From an uncultured Armatimonadota bacterium (GTDB lineage Bacteria > Armatimonadota > Fimbriimonadia > Fimbriimonadales > Fimbriimonadaceae): 64,000 bases of DNA. The stretch spans positions 29,773-93,772 of the forward strand of contig CAIUHP010000097.1 of NCBI GenBank assembly GCA_903899015.1, given 5' to 3'. This document shows positions 17,923-26,546 of this stretch, one piece after another. The stretch's first letter is position 1; each line of letters begins with the position of its first letter. The position numbers and the translations under genes are program-made. Below the pieces are notes generated by a model, which saw only the letters and a program-made list of their open reading frames with translations, was not told the origin of the DNA and did no database searches.

Positions 17923-19428
17923 TTACGTAAAAGGTTCCATCCCGATGTCAGGATAGTAAATGATGTCGAGTTCCTTGTCGCCAACTACTTCTCGAGCAAG
18001 ACGATAATCGTCAGGAAGTTCGACCGCAACATCCGCCATCTTGTCGATGACACGAGAAAATTCGTCGGAACTCCCAGATGGGCGCATGACCCAGACTTCA
18101 AAGCGTGTGCAATCAAGGTGTTCGATAAGACCCGCCGTAATCCGCCCCACGGTGTGCTCCTTGAGATGAGCCGAAATAAACGCGACACGGATCCTATGCT
18201 GGTTTGGCCGGGGTTTTTGGATATGAGGTGCTGTCCACACTAAATCTGGAACCGCATGCATCATGGTTTGCGCGATAAGACAATGCAGTTCACGATTATT
18301 CTTGCCTTGGTAGGCTAAGTAGAATCCTGGTGTCCCTATTTGGGATTGCGGATCACCTATGGAAATTTTCTTCGAGATCAACTCATTGAGTTTCGAAATA
18401 ACTTTTTCTCGATAGGATTGAATCTCGTCTTGAGAACGTGCGATTACAGGAACGAGTAGAGCCGAACGTACCTCGGCACATGCTGCAAGGGAATCGTCCG
18501 AGATCGCGCTCACGGATTGAAACGCTTGCATCGCCTCACTGGTTTTTCCTTGGTCCGCTAAGACGATTCCTAAGTTAAATGCAGCGATCGTTAAGCCAGG
18601 ATTTTTCTCTAAGACGGTACGATACTCAGCTTCAGCCTCGGAATTTCGTTTCAGCACGTGGAGTGCCCGTGCAATTTCAAATCGAGTTTTAGGCGCATCA
18701 GGTTGTAAAGAAAGGCTCTTCCGGAGGTAATCCATAGCCTCGTTGGCGCTTCCCTTCTCGAGAATGGCAGTGCCAAGATTCGCCCACCCATCGGCATCTT
18801 GAGGAGCGAGTTCTAAGCCTTTGCGATACGACTTCTCAGCTTGCTCAAGATCTTTCAATGCCAAGTAAGCATCACCGAGATTCAACCAAACGCTGGCAGC
18901 ATTTCGGTTGAGTTCTCTGGCCTTCTGGTAGCTAAGAATTGCTTCCTCATAGTTGGAATTCCGAAAGTGAGAAAGACCTAGATTCAGCCAAGCACCAAAA
19001 TTCGTTTTCTCAAGCTTTGTGCAGGTCACGTAAGTGTCAATGGCTTCTTGAAATCGATTCAGCTTGAGAAGGGCATTTCCAAGATGAAAGTAATTTTGAG
19101 GTGACTTAGGATCGAGACGGGTAGCTTCGACGAAGTGCTCGACGGCATCTTCCAATAACCCCGCATCCCGTAGAGAAAATGCAAAGTACGATCGCAGAAC
19201 ACTCGATTTAGGATCTGCATTAACTGCTATTTCAAACTGATCGACTGCCTCGAAGCCTCTCCCAGACTGCGAAAGCAGGATTCCATATTGAGATCGGGCA
19301 GCTGGATCATTTGGAAATCGGCTTAGGTAGCCAAGATATTTCTTTTCAGCGTCAGCCACGCGTCCCGATTGATGGAAATGCATTGCAGATAGCAATTCGG
19401 GATCGGGTGCTCCAGGGCCTTTCGCCAT
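17923..19428 (-). CDS. TPR-repeat N-terminal part of an O-GlcNAc-transferase-like protein, truncated by in-frame TAA
   Basis: A 501-residue frame with about nine tetratricopeptide repeats (roughly residues 10-320; motifs such as AWLNLGLSHFRNSNYEEAI and ADGWANLGTAILEKGSANEA). The first half of a GT41/SPINDLY catalytic domain follows (IRVAFISAHLKEHTVGRI, then DIIYYPDIGMEPFT). It halts at TAA, where relatives have an aromatic residue before YLAF. With the following frame the gene would span 17140-19428 (762 residues plus the stop), a normal length for TPR-GT41 enzymes, which attach N-acetylglucosamine or another sugar to protein serine/threonine. Read as it stands, it would be a TPR protein with half an active site. 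Confidence 0.8.
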   Translation of the reverse strand: MAKGPGAPDPELLSAMHFHQSGRVADAEKKYLGYLSRFPNDPAARSQYGILLSQSGRGFEAVDQFEIAVNADPKSSVLRSYFAFSLRDAGLLEDAVEHFVEATRLDPKSPQNYFHLGNALLKLNRFQEAIDTYVTCTKLEKTNFGAWLNLGLSHFRNSNYEEAILSYQKARELNRNAASVWLNLGDAYLALKDLEQAEKSYRKGLELAPQDADGWANLGTAILEKGSANEAMDYLRKSLSLQPDAPKTRFEIARALHVLKRNSEAEAEYRTVLEKNPGLTIAAFNLGIVLADQGKTSEAMQAFQSVSAISDDSLAACAEVRSALLVPVIARSQDEIQSYREKVISKLNELISKKISIGDPQSQIGTPGFYLAYQGKNNRELHCLIAQTMMHAVPDLVWTAPHIQKPRPNQHRIRVAFISAHLKEHTVGRITAGLIEHLDCTRFEVWVMRPSGSSDEFSRVIDKMADVAVELPDDYRLAREVVGDKELDIIYYPDIGMEPFT

Positions 19429-19521
19429 TACTCATAATTTATGCATAAGTAGGGATTGTTGGTCTACGAATTAGCTCATTCGCAATAAATCCCTAACCAA
19501 ACCCATGCCGATTCTTGCCAC

Positions 19522-21024
19522 CTAGTGTGCAAAATGTCCCAGGGCACGATCTAGTCCTGCAAGTGCGCTGTTGTAATCATAAAGTGCATTCACTCGGTTA
19601 GTTTCCGCAATTGTTAGGGCCGTTTGAGAGTCGCTAAGTTCGAGAAGTGGCGACAAGCCTGCTCTCGAAGAGACACCTGCCTTGTATCGAACTTTGGCTA
19701 AAGCAAAAGCCTCATTCGCTTCGTCCAAGATCGCATCGGCAACCTGAACTCTCTGCTTGGAAACTTGGACGGCCAAATAGGCTTGCTGTGTTTCGAGGGT
19801 GACCTGGTCCTCTGCTTGACGACGAGCAATCTGCGCTTGAGCTAGGCTCCCTTTCGCCTCCTTCATTCGTGCTCGAGCAACTCCAGCGTCAAAAATTGGG
19901 ATTGAGAACAGGGCTTGTGCTTGCCACGTGTGATAGAGCGGCGTAGATCCGCCGGCATTGGGAGCATACAAGTAAGACCAAGACAAATTAAGAGACGGCA
20001 ATTCTGACCGACGTGAAAGATCAATTCCCTTCTTTGCCGCTTGTTCAAACGCAGTCGCCTCTTGAATCTCAGGTCGATTGTTAAGTGCTTCTTTTAGGTC
20101 TGCGTCATACATTGGCCCCAGACCGTTCGAACTTGCCGCATCTGCGCTATCGGGTTGGGGCATTTGGATGGCATCATCGCCCGACAGTTCGACGGCATCA
20201 TCGATTTTCACGCCAATTGTCGCGTTCAGCAAAGCTGTATTCGTTTGGACGACATTCTTGGCGACGATTAAGTTCTGCTCGGCGCTTGCCATGTCGGTTT
20301 GGGCCCTCAAAACGTCGAATTTAGTGACCACTTTCGCCGCTAACCGATCTTGGGCGTCTTTTAATCGATCCTTCGAGTTCTTGAGATCTTCCGCTGCAAC
20401 CATCACCAGAGCTTTTGCTCGGAGCACCGCGTAAAAGGCGGCTTTCACATCCGCAACAATCTGATTTCGCGTTCGATCAATGTCAAGCCGATATCCAAGT
20501 TCCTGGAATTTTGCAAGCGTAGTCGCTGACCGAATGGTGCCACTAATATCGATGGGCAAGTTAGCCGTAACACCTACGAATTTTTGTTGAACGTTTGAGG
20601 TGACAACATTGGCTCCGATCGGGTTGTCAAAGTTGTGCGGATCCAGGACGGTCAAGGTTTTGTTATGGACGCTATCGTTCAGTTTGACTGCGGACAGGTT
20701 TCCCTTGAGAGTAGGATTCAGAGCCGCGTATGCTTCAGCTGTCCTTCCCTGAAATATATACAAGTTCGCCTTTGCGGCTGCAAGGAGACGACTTGTAGCA
20801 AGACAGATGTTAACGGCCTGCGAGAGCGATAGTTGCTTCCCCTTGATGACAAATCCGGTCTGACTGAGCGAGGGAGAATGAGCTAACGGATGATCCGCTG
20901 TCCCCTTATCGACTTGTAACTGTCCGAAGGCCGAGCATGAAATCAACGCTAATCCCGACGCGACAAGTGCAGTAGGCATCTTTCTTCGAGTCACTTTATT
21001 GGCCTTTATGAATCGGTCTAACAT
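19522..21024 (-). CDS. TolC-family outer-membrane efflux protein
   Basis: A 500-residue outer-membrane channel. A signal peptide lies in residues 16-35 (MPTALVASGLALISCSAFGQ). Two homologous alpha-hairpin/beta halves follow, with long heptad-like stretches (LKNSKDRLKDAQDRLAAKVV; LAYQQ-like tract near 410-440) and the typical LSLSQAVNICLATS opening. The gene starts inside the adaptor gene (29-base overlap, 20996-21024), so the three pump genes are one minus-strand operon, 26005 to 19522. An alternative start is the ATG at 20979, immediately before the signal peptide. It would provide the exit duct for the RND pump encoded upstream. Confidence 0.92.
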   Translation of the reverse strand: MLDRFIKANKVTRRKMPTALVASGLALISCSAFGQLQVDKGTADHPLAHSPSLSQTGFVIKGKQLSLSQAVNICLATSRLLAAAKANLYIFQGRTAEAYAALNPTLKGNLSAVKLNDSVHNKTLTVLDPHNFDNPIGANVVTSNVQQKFVGVTANLPIDISGTIRSATTLAKFQELGYRLDIDRTRNQIVADVKAAFYAVLRAKALVMVAAEDLKNSKDRLKDAQDRLAAKVVTKFDVLRAQTDMASAEQNLIVAKNVVQTNTALLNATIGVKIDDAVELSGDDAIQMPQPDSADAASSNGLGPMYDADLKEALNNRPEIQEATAFEQAAKKGIDLSRRSELPSLNLSWSYLYAPNAGGSTPLYHTWQAQALFSIPIFDAGVARARMKEAKGSLAQAQIARRQAEDQVTLETQQAYLAVQVSKQRVQVADAILDEANEAFALAKVRYKAGVSSRAGLSPLLELSDSQTALTIAETNRVNALYDYNSALAGLDRALGHFAH

Positions 21025-22666
21025 GCTGCCCCTCCTTGAGTGTTTCTGACGGGTTCATGATCAACTCTTCCGTGCCATTCAGTCCTTGTACCACTTCGAT
21101 TTCGTCTCCAAAATCTCGGCCAATCTGAACCGATATGAAGTGAACGGACATATCCGGCTTAACTTCCGCGACTCGATTTCCTCGAGCATCGAAAATTAAA
21201 GTGCTTGCCGGAATGCGAATGGTGGATCTGGCCGCCATGTTTTTAAGGCTCAGTTGGGCATACATTCCAGGCTTTAAGAGTCCGGTAGGGTTGGGAATTT
21301 CAACCTCGACCATGAGTGTGCGCGAAGTTGAATCTAAGGCGCCGGAAACCCGAGTCACGCTTCCGGTAAAAGTCTTTCCTGGCAATTCTTGTACCGAGAT
21401 CACGGCTTCCTGACCAGTGTGAATTGAGGTAACGGCACTTTCTGGCACGCTTAATTGGGCTCGAATGGAGTCCGTCCTCGCTAGACCAAACAGTCCGGTC
21501 TTCGTGACCGTCGCCATCTGATCTGAAGCTCCGGTTCCTCCTCCGCTAGGAGAGACGAGGTCCCCTACTTCCACATTTCGCGCAGTGATGACACCTGAGA
21601 ACGGTGCGATAACCTTCTCATAGGATTGAACAGCCGCATATCTTCTTACAATCGCTTGGTTCGATCCGACGACTGCCTTGGCCGCATCGACACTTGCCAT
21701 GCTGGCTTGGTGAGAAGCCAACGAGGCTTGAATGTTAGCTTTACTCATATTCACGGCGGCCTTGGCTGCTTCAACCCTTTGCTCGCCAGACGAGATATCC
21801 GCCTTTGCGGCCAAAAGTTCTGCTTGTGCACCAGTAACCGCTTCTTGAGCTGCCTGAACGTCAGCTTCACCAGAATTTACTTGGGCTTCTGAGACGTTCA
21901 CTTTTTCTCGACTACTGTCAAATACGGACTGCTTTTCGTCTACTTCTTGACCAGAAACGGCATCTGCTTTCTCTAGTTCCTTCCATCGGGCAAGCGTTTT
22001 TCCTGCCAATTCTTGCTCAACACGAGTCCGCTTTAGTTCCGCACGATAGCCCTCTAAGCGCCTGCGAACTTGCATCAATCGAGCTTTTGCTCCATCAACG
22101 CTAGCTACTGCCTGGGCGTAATGAGCTCTAACATGGGCCAGGTTCGCGATCGCTTCCGCCTGGTTTGCCTGATACCTAATGAGTTCTGAACGAGCACCTT
22201 CTGTTGCAGCAAGGGACTTACTTACATTTGCTGTTGCCTGTCCAACCGCCGCCTTGGCATTGGATACTTCCGACTCCGATTGAAGCAGTTGCTGGTCAAT
22301 CTCGGGGGATTCAATCTCTGCAAGCACGTCTCCTGCATGAACGTGCGATCCGATATCTACGAAGCGTTGCTTTACGTAACCGGCGGCACGAACGTTGATG
22401 GTAGTTTCCTCAATCGCCTGCAAACTACTGGGTAACGCAAGTTCAGAAGCCCCTGCAATCGATTTCAGGGGCACCACGGTGACCGTCTCCGTTAGTTCCT
22501 TTGTCGCTGCAACGCTATTTTCAAGTTTCTTAGCCAACGACAGTCGCGGGAGTATTCCCATGACCGCGATTGCTAAAATCGCAAGCACAGCCAAATAGAT
22601 ACCGATGGGTTGTCTACGCTTCTTTATTGGATTCATATCTTCCGAGTTGTCAGATTGAGATTTCAT
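20996..22666 (-). CDS. RND efflux periplasmic adaptor with a very long coiled-coil hairpin
   Basis: A 556-residue membrane-fusion (HlyD/AcrA) protein. A membrane anchor is at 21-40. The first lipoyl half is at 88-120 (NVRAAGYVKQ, then GDVLAEI). An alanine-rich helical hairpin spans about 121-345, the second lipoyl half contains VIAPFSGVITARNVEVGDL (352-370), and beta-barrel and membrane-proximal domains finish the protein. Usual RND adaptors are 370-420 residues with a hairpin of about 60-80, so this hairpin is roughly three times longer. It sits between the pump (24 bases upstream) and the TolC gene, which it overlaps. It would bridge the inner-membrane pump and outer-membrane channel. Confidence 0.92.
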   Translation of the reverse strand: MKSQSDNSEDMNPIKKRRQPIGIYLAVLAILAIAVMGILPRLSLAKKLENSVAATKELTETVTVVPLKSIAGASELALPSSLQAIEETTINVRAAGYVKQRFVDIGSHVHAGDVLAEIESPEIDQQLLQSESEVSNAKAAVGQATANVSKSLAATEGARSELIRYQANQAEAIANLAHVRAHYAQAVASVDGAKARLMQVRRRLEGYRAELKRTRVEQELAGKTLARWKELEKADAVSGQEVDEKQSVFDSSREKVNVSEAQVNSGEADVQAAQEAVTGAQAELLAAKADISSGEQRVEAAKAAVNMSKANIQASLASHQASMASVDAAKAVVGSNQAIVRRYAAVQSYEKVIAPFSGVITARNVEVGDLVSPSGGGTGASDQMATVTKTGLFGLARTDSIRAQLSVPESAVTSIHTGQEAVISVQELPGKTFTGSVTRVSGALDSTSRTLMVEVEIPNPTGLLKPGMYAQLSLKNMAARSTIRIPASTLIFDARGNRVAEVKPDMSVHFISVQIGRDFGDEIEVVQGLNGTEELIMNPSETLKEGQHVRPIHKGQ

Positions 22667-22690
22667 GGGTTTCGATTGAGAGTCTTGAGC

Positions 22691-25600
22691 CTATACATTT
22701 CCAGTGGACGCATTCGACGCATCTAACTCAATTCGGTTAGGATGGCTTCTGCGCAGAACGCTGTAAACAAGTGGAAAAAACAGTAATGTGGTGACGGTGG
22801 CAACAATGAGCCCTCCGATGACGGCTCGACCGAGCGGAGCATTCTGCTCTCCACCTTCACCGAAAGCCAACGCCATCGGGAGCATCCCCAAGATCATTGC
22901 AAGCGCGGTCATCAAAACTGGCCTAAGTCGAGTACATCCGGCTGTAACAGCAGCCGTTATCGCATCGTCACCTTCTGCCCGACGATCGTTTGCGAAGTTG
23001 ATAACCAAGATGCTGTTGGCAGTTGCGACTCCAACGCACATGATTGCTCCCATAAGCGCCGGCACGCAGAAAGTTGTGTTGCTTGCAAACAACATGATGA
23101 GGATGCCACTGAGTGCTCCTGGGAGAGCGGAGATAATGACGAGTGGATCGATCCAGGACTGGTAGTTCACGACCAACAGGAAGTAGACCAAGATGATCGC
23201 GGCGATTAAGCCGGTGCCAAGTCCCACGAACGAAGAGTTCATGCTCTCAACTTGTCCACGCATCACCAAAGTCGTGCCATGCGGTAGCTGAGAGTGGAAT
23301 GAATTCAGAACGGATTGAATGTCTTTAGAAACGCCACCCAGGTCTCGATCCTGGACATTTGCATAGACATCGAACGTTGGCTGAACGTCGTAGTGATTGA
23401 TGACGGCCGTCGTCTTGCGCCTGCTCACAGTAGCCATGTTTGACAGCATTTGTAAGGATTGCTTCCCGGTTCCAGCTACCGTCATCTGTTGAATCTTCGC
23501 GATTCTATAGACATCACGCTGAGGCGTTTGTACTGCTACCAGGTAGCTCACTCCATTTCTAGGATCGACCCAGAAGTTCGGCATGACTTGGCCGCTTGAA
23601 CTCAGAGAAACCAAAAGGTTGTTGGCAACATCTCGTTGAGTAAGCCCAAGTTGCTGAGCCTTTTTGCGGTCAACCGAGATGTGTAATTCGGGTTGGTCCA
23701 CAACTTGGTGAACGTGTACGTCAACCGCACCGGGAACTAGGCGGACTTTCTCCGCAATCTTCGCGGCAATGGCGTAGTTATCTTTCGATTTTCCTACAAG
23801 CTGGATGTCAATCGGAGCTGGCAATCCAAAATTCAAGATCTGCGTTGTAATGTCCGCAGGCTGGAAGAAGAAAGTCGTTCCCGGATACTTATCCCTAAGA
23901 ATGGGTCTGAGCTTCTCGATCAACGATTGGGTCGGATCGTGGGTTTCTGACAGCTGAACGAGCACTTCGCCGTCCGTCTCGCCGATGGCACCTGTCGTGT
24001 TATAGGCAACATTCACGCCACCGACTGGCAGCCCCATATTGTCAATCGTCAAATCGAGCTGTTTTGCAGGAACAACTTCGGCAATGGTGTGTTCCACTTC
24101 GGCAAACAAGCGACGAGTCTCTTCCAGTCGCGTTCCCGATGGTGCGCGAACGTGAAGTCGGAATGAACCCGCGTCTACCGTTGGGAAGAAGTCTTCCCCA
24201 ATAAACGGAAGGAGACCGAAGGACGAGACAAAGAACAGGCAAAAGCCCGAGATCACTAATTTTCGTCGAGCGACTGCCTTATGAATCGCACTTCGATAGA
24301 GATCCAAGAGTTTCTCGAATGCGACATTAAACTTGAGGTGCAATCGCCAAATGACATCTCCCTTAGGAAGAGCATTCGCTTCAAAAGGATCGGAACCTTG
24401 ATTTGCTACATGATCGTGATGCCGCATTTGGCCATCGGACATCGGTTCGTGCCCATGCGCATGAAGGTGAGCCTCTTTCCCAAGCAACTTCTCAGCGAGG
24501 ACCGGAACGAATGTCCGGGAGAGCAAATAGGAAGCGACCATTGCAAAGACAACCGACATGGCCAGCGGCTTAAAGAGCGAGCCAGCTGCGCCGCTCAAAA
24601 TCATGATCGGAAGGAAGACAATACAAATCGCAAGCGTGGAAACTAGCTGGGGAGCAGCAATCTGCTCGGCACCATCCACGATGGCTCTGTGCAAGTTCTT
24701 CCCTAATCCCAAATTGCGGTAGATGTTCTCAATCGAGACAATCGCATTATCGACGAGGATGCCAATTGCTAGGGCTAATCCACCTAACGTCATGACGTTA
24801 ATCGTCTGCCCGACTGCCTTAAGGCACATGATCGAGAAGAGAATTGAAAGTGGAATCGACATCGCCACAATAAGCGTGCTTCTCCAACTCCCAAGGAACA
24901 GGAGGATCATGATTGCGGTGAGAACAGCGGCTATGATTCCTTCACGGATTACGCTGTTGACCGAGGATCGAACAAAGACGGATTGATCCGAGACGATATC
25001 GACATGAAGTCCAGCCGGCAATGTTGACCGAACTTGAGGTAATGCAGCCCGAATGCGGTCGACAACATCCAGAGTCGAAGCATCTCCGCTTTTCAGTACC
25101 GTCAAAATAACGGATGGTTTGCCGTCCTTATCGACGACATTGGTTTGCACCGAGTTTCCATCATGGACGTGAGCGACATCTCGCACGTACACCATGCTTC
25201 CGTTGATTTCTTTGATTGGGATGTCGTTGAGCGCTTCAAGAGACGTGGGGCTACTATTAAGGCTGACCACGTATTCACGTTCCGCCATTTTGGCGGTACC
25301 CGTTGGCAGGATTAAGTTCTGGACATTGATCGCATTCGTGACGTCCATACCAGTTAGATTCTTTGCCTGAAGTGCCTTCTGATCAAGATCGACCATGACG
25401 ACACGTGATTTGCCTCCATAGGGAGATGGAATCGCTGCTCCACGCACGGCGGCAAGCTGGATTCGGACGAAATTTTGAGCGTAGTCTCGAAGGTGAGCCT
25501 CCGACATATCCGGGCTCGAAACTCCGATCTGCAATATTGGGACGCTCGAAGCATTAAATTGCAGAATCAACGGAGGCGTGATCCCGGGAGGAAGGGTCTT

Positions 25601-26005
25601 GAGAATCGACTGTGACGTAGCCGTTAACTGAGCGACCGCAGAGTCGACTTTCGCTCCGGGCTGAAAATAGACTTTGATGATGCTGATGCCAGGCATCGAC
25701 TGCGACTCGATGTGCTGAACATCATTTACAGCGGAACTATACGATCGCTCAGCATAAGAGACGATGCGCTTCTCCATTATTTCGGGTGATGCGCCTGAAT
25801 AGGTCCAAATGACACTTGCAACAGGAATATCGATGTTCGGGAACACATCGGTTGGAGTGCTTAAAAATGAAGCGATTCCCAAGATCGAAATCAGGATCGC
25901 CATCACGATGGTGGTGTAAGGGCGGGCCAGTGCCTTTTTGACATTCAACATGGTCGGTAAGAGTGACATCGAGAGACCACGTTGACCCTCGATATCGGAG
26001 TTCAT
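22691..26005 (-). CDS. RND-family efflux transporter, AcrB-like permease
   Basis: An 1104-residue proton-driven exporter with the twelve-helix RND plan: TM1 near 32-50, a large periplasmic loop to 345, six helices, a second loop, then the last helices. The proton-relay region reads GILVDNAIVSIEN (D419, followed by N420 rather than a second aspartate). The family motif GLALAIGILVDNAI is clear. After TM6 (about 500) a cytoplasmic segment of residues 513-532 holds seven histidines (HLHAHGH ... RHHDH), an insertion not found in ordinary AcrB. ATG at 26005 is used; the in-frame ATG 36 bases downstream (MSLLPTMLN) is also possible. Substrate unknown. Confidence 0.94.
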   Translation of the reverse strand: MNSDIEGQRGLSMSLLPTMLNVKKALARPYTTIVMAILISILGIASFLSTPTDVFPNIDIPVASVIWTYSGASPEIMEKRIVSYAERSYSSAVNDVQHIESQSMPGISIIKVYFQPGAKVDSAVAQLTATSQSILKTLPPGITPPLILQFNASSVPILQIGVSSPDMSEAHLRDYAQNFVRIQLAAVRGAAIPSPYGGKSRVVMVDLDQKALQAKNLTGMDVTNAINVQNLILPTGTAKMAEREYVVSLNSSPTSLEALNDIPIKEINGSMVYVRDVAHVHDGNSVQTNVVDKDGKPSVILTVLKSGDASTLDVVDRIRAALPQVRSTLPAGLHVDIVSDQSVFVRSSVNSVIREGIIAAVLTAIMILLFLGSWRSTLIVAMSIPLSILFSIMCLKAVGQTINVMTLGGLALAIGILVDNAIVSIENIYRNLGLGKNLHRAIVDGAEQIAAPQLVSTLAICIVFLPIMILSGAAGSLFKPLAMSVVFAMVASYLLSRTFVPVLAEKLLGKEAHLHAHGHEPMSDGQMRHHDHVANQGSDPFEANALPKGDVIWRLHLKFNVAFEKLLDLYRSAIHKAVARRKLVISGFCLFFVSSFGLLPFIGEDFFPTVDAGSFRLHVRAPSGTRLEETRRLFAEVEHTIAEVVPAKQLDLTIDNMGLPVGGVNVAYNTTGAIGETDGEVLVQLSETHDPTQSLIEKLRPILRDKYPGTTFFFQPADITTQILNFGLPAPIDIQLVGKSKDNYAIAAKIAEKVRLVPGAVDVHVHQVVDQPELHISVDRKKAQQLGLTQRDVANNLLVSLSSSGQVMPNFWVDPRNGVSYLVAVQTPQRDVYRIAKIQQMTVAGTGKQSLQMLSNMATVSRRKTTAVINHYDVQPTFDVYANVQDRDLGGVSKDIQSVLNSFHSQLPHGTTLVMRGQVESMNSSFVGLGTGLIAAIILVYFLLVVNYQSWIDPLVIISALPGALSGILIMLFASNTTFCVPALMGAIMCVGVATANSILVINFANDRRAEGDDAITAAVTAGCTRLRPVLMTALAMILGMLPMALAFGEGGEQNAPLGRAVIGGLIVATVTTLLFFPLVYSVLRRSHPNRIELDASNASTGNV

Positions 26006-26070
26006 CTTACCAAACGATAGAGCTAGCTACACCACTTACTATTGATCGCAAACAATCCCAATTCTGACAA

Positions 26071-26250
26071 TCACGATTTTTCGCAAGTGGAATTCACCGC
26101 ACAATTATCGTTCCAAATCGGCGGGCAAATTTCTTCATCGACTGCATATCTGAACTCAAAATCACCAAAATCGAGGAGCAGTTCCGCATGGATAGCCCAT
26201 GTTCGCCACTCACCATTTCTGATCAATTCTTGTTTTGGAGCAGAAAACAC
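26071..26250 (-). CDS. Small cysteine-containing hypothetical protein (59 residues)
   Basis: This frame is shorter than usual ORF cut-offs but reads like protein. It starts at GTG 26250 with AAGGA ten to fourteen bases upstream and an in-frame TAA just before. The middle is RNGEWRTWAIHAELLLDFGD then FEFRYAVDEEICPPIWND, and the end is CAVNSTCEKS and TGA (26071-26073). It is acidic, aromatic-rich and carries three cysteines (42, 50, 56). There is no signal peptide or membrane helix. It lies in the gap upstream of the RND operon on the same strand, 65 bases before the pump start, so it may be the first gene of that operon. I do not recognise a family. Confidence 0.5.
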   Translation of the reverse strand: MFSAPKQELIRNGEWRTWAIHAELLLDFGDFEFRYAVDEEICPPIWNDNCAVNSTCEKS

Positions 26251-26546
26251 AGAGCCTTATTCCTTAAAGCAATCTAATCTATCTCTTCGTTGATTTTCGA
26301 AAACTTCGCTGGCACTATCTCTATAGTTTTATTCAATAACTTAATCACCTATATTAGTAGACTATATTGCTTATGCTCAGCGGCGTGGACAAAAACACCG
26401 GCAGAATTCGTCTGATTTGACCAATCCATTTGGCCGGATCTTTTGGAGCTAACGCAAAACTAATTCCGTGTTCGCGAACTTAACCCAGCGACCATTTGCC
26501 TAACGATGCAACCTGAAGTGCTCGTCAAAGGTAGCATCAGACCGAG
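26251..26546. other. AT-rich intergenic region between divergent genes
   Basis: About 300 bases lying between the minus-strand small gene/RND operon and the plus-strand AAA ATPase. The left part (26290-26370) is rich in A and T, with TTTTCGAAAA (26297 region) and several TAT-rich stretches that could be promoters, but no hexamer pair with correct spacing is convincing. No RNA gene, repeat or further protein-like frame was found. Confidence 0.4.
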
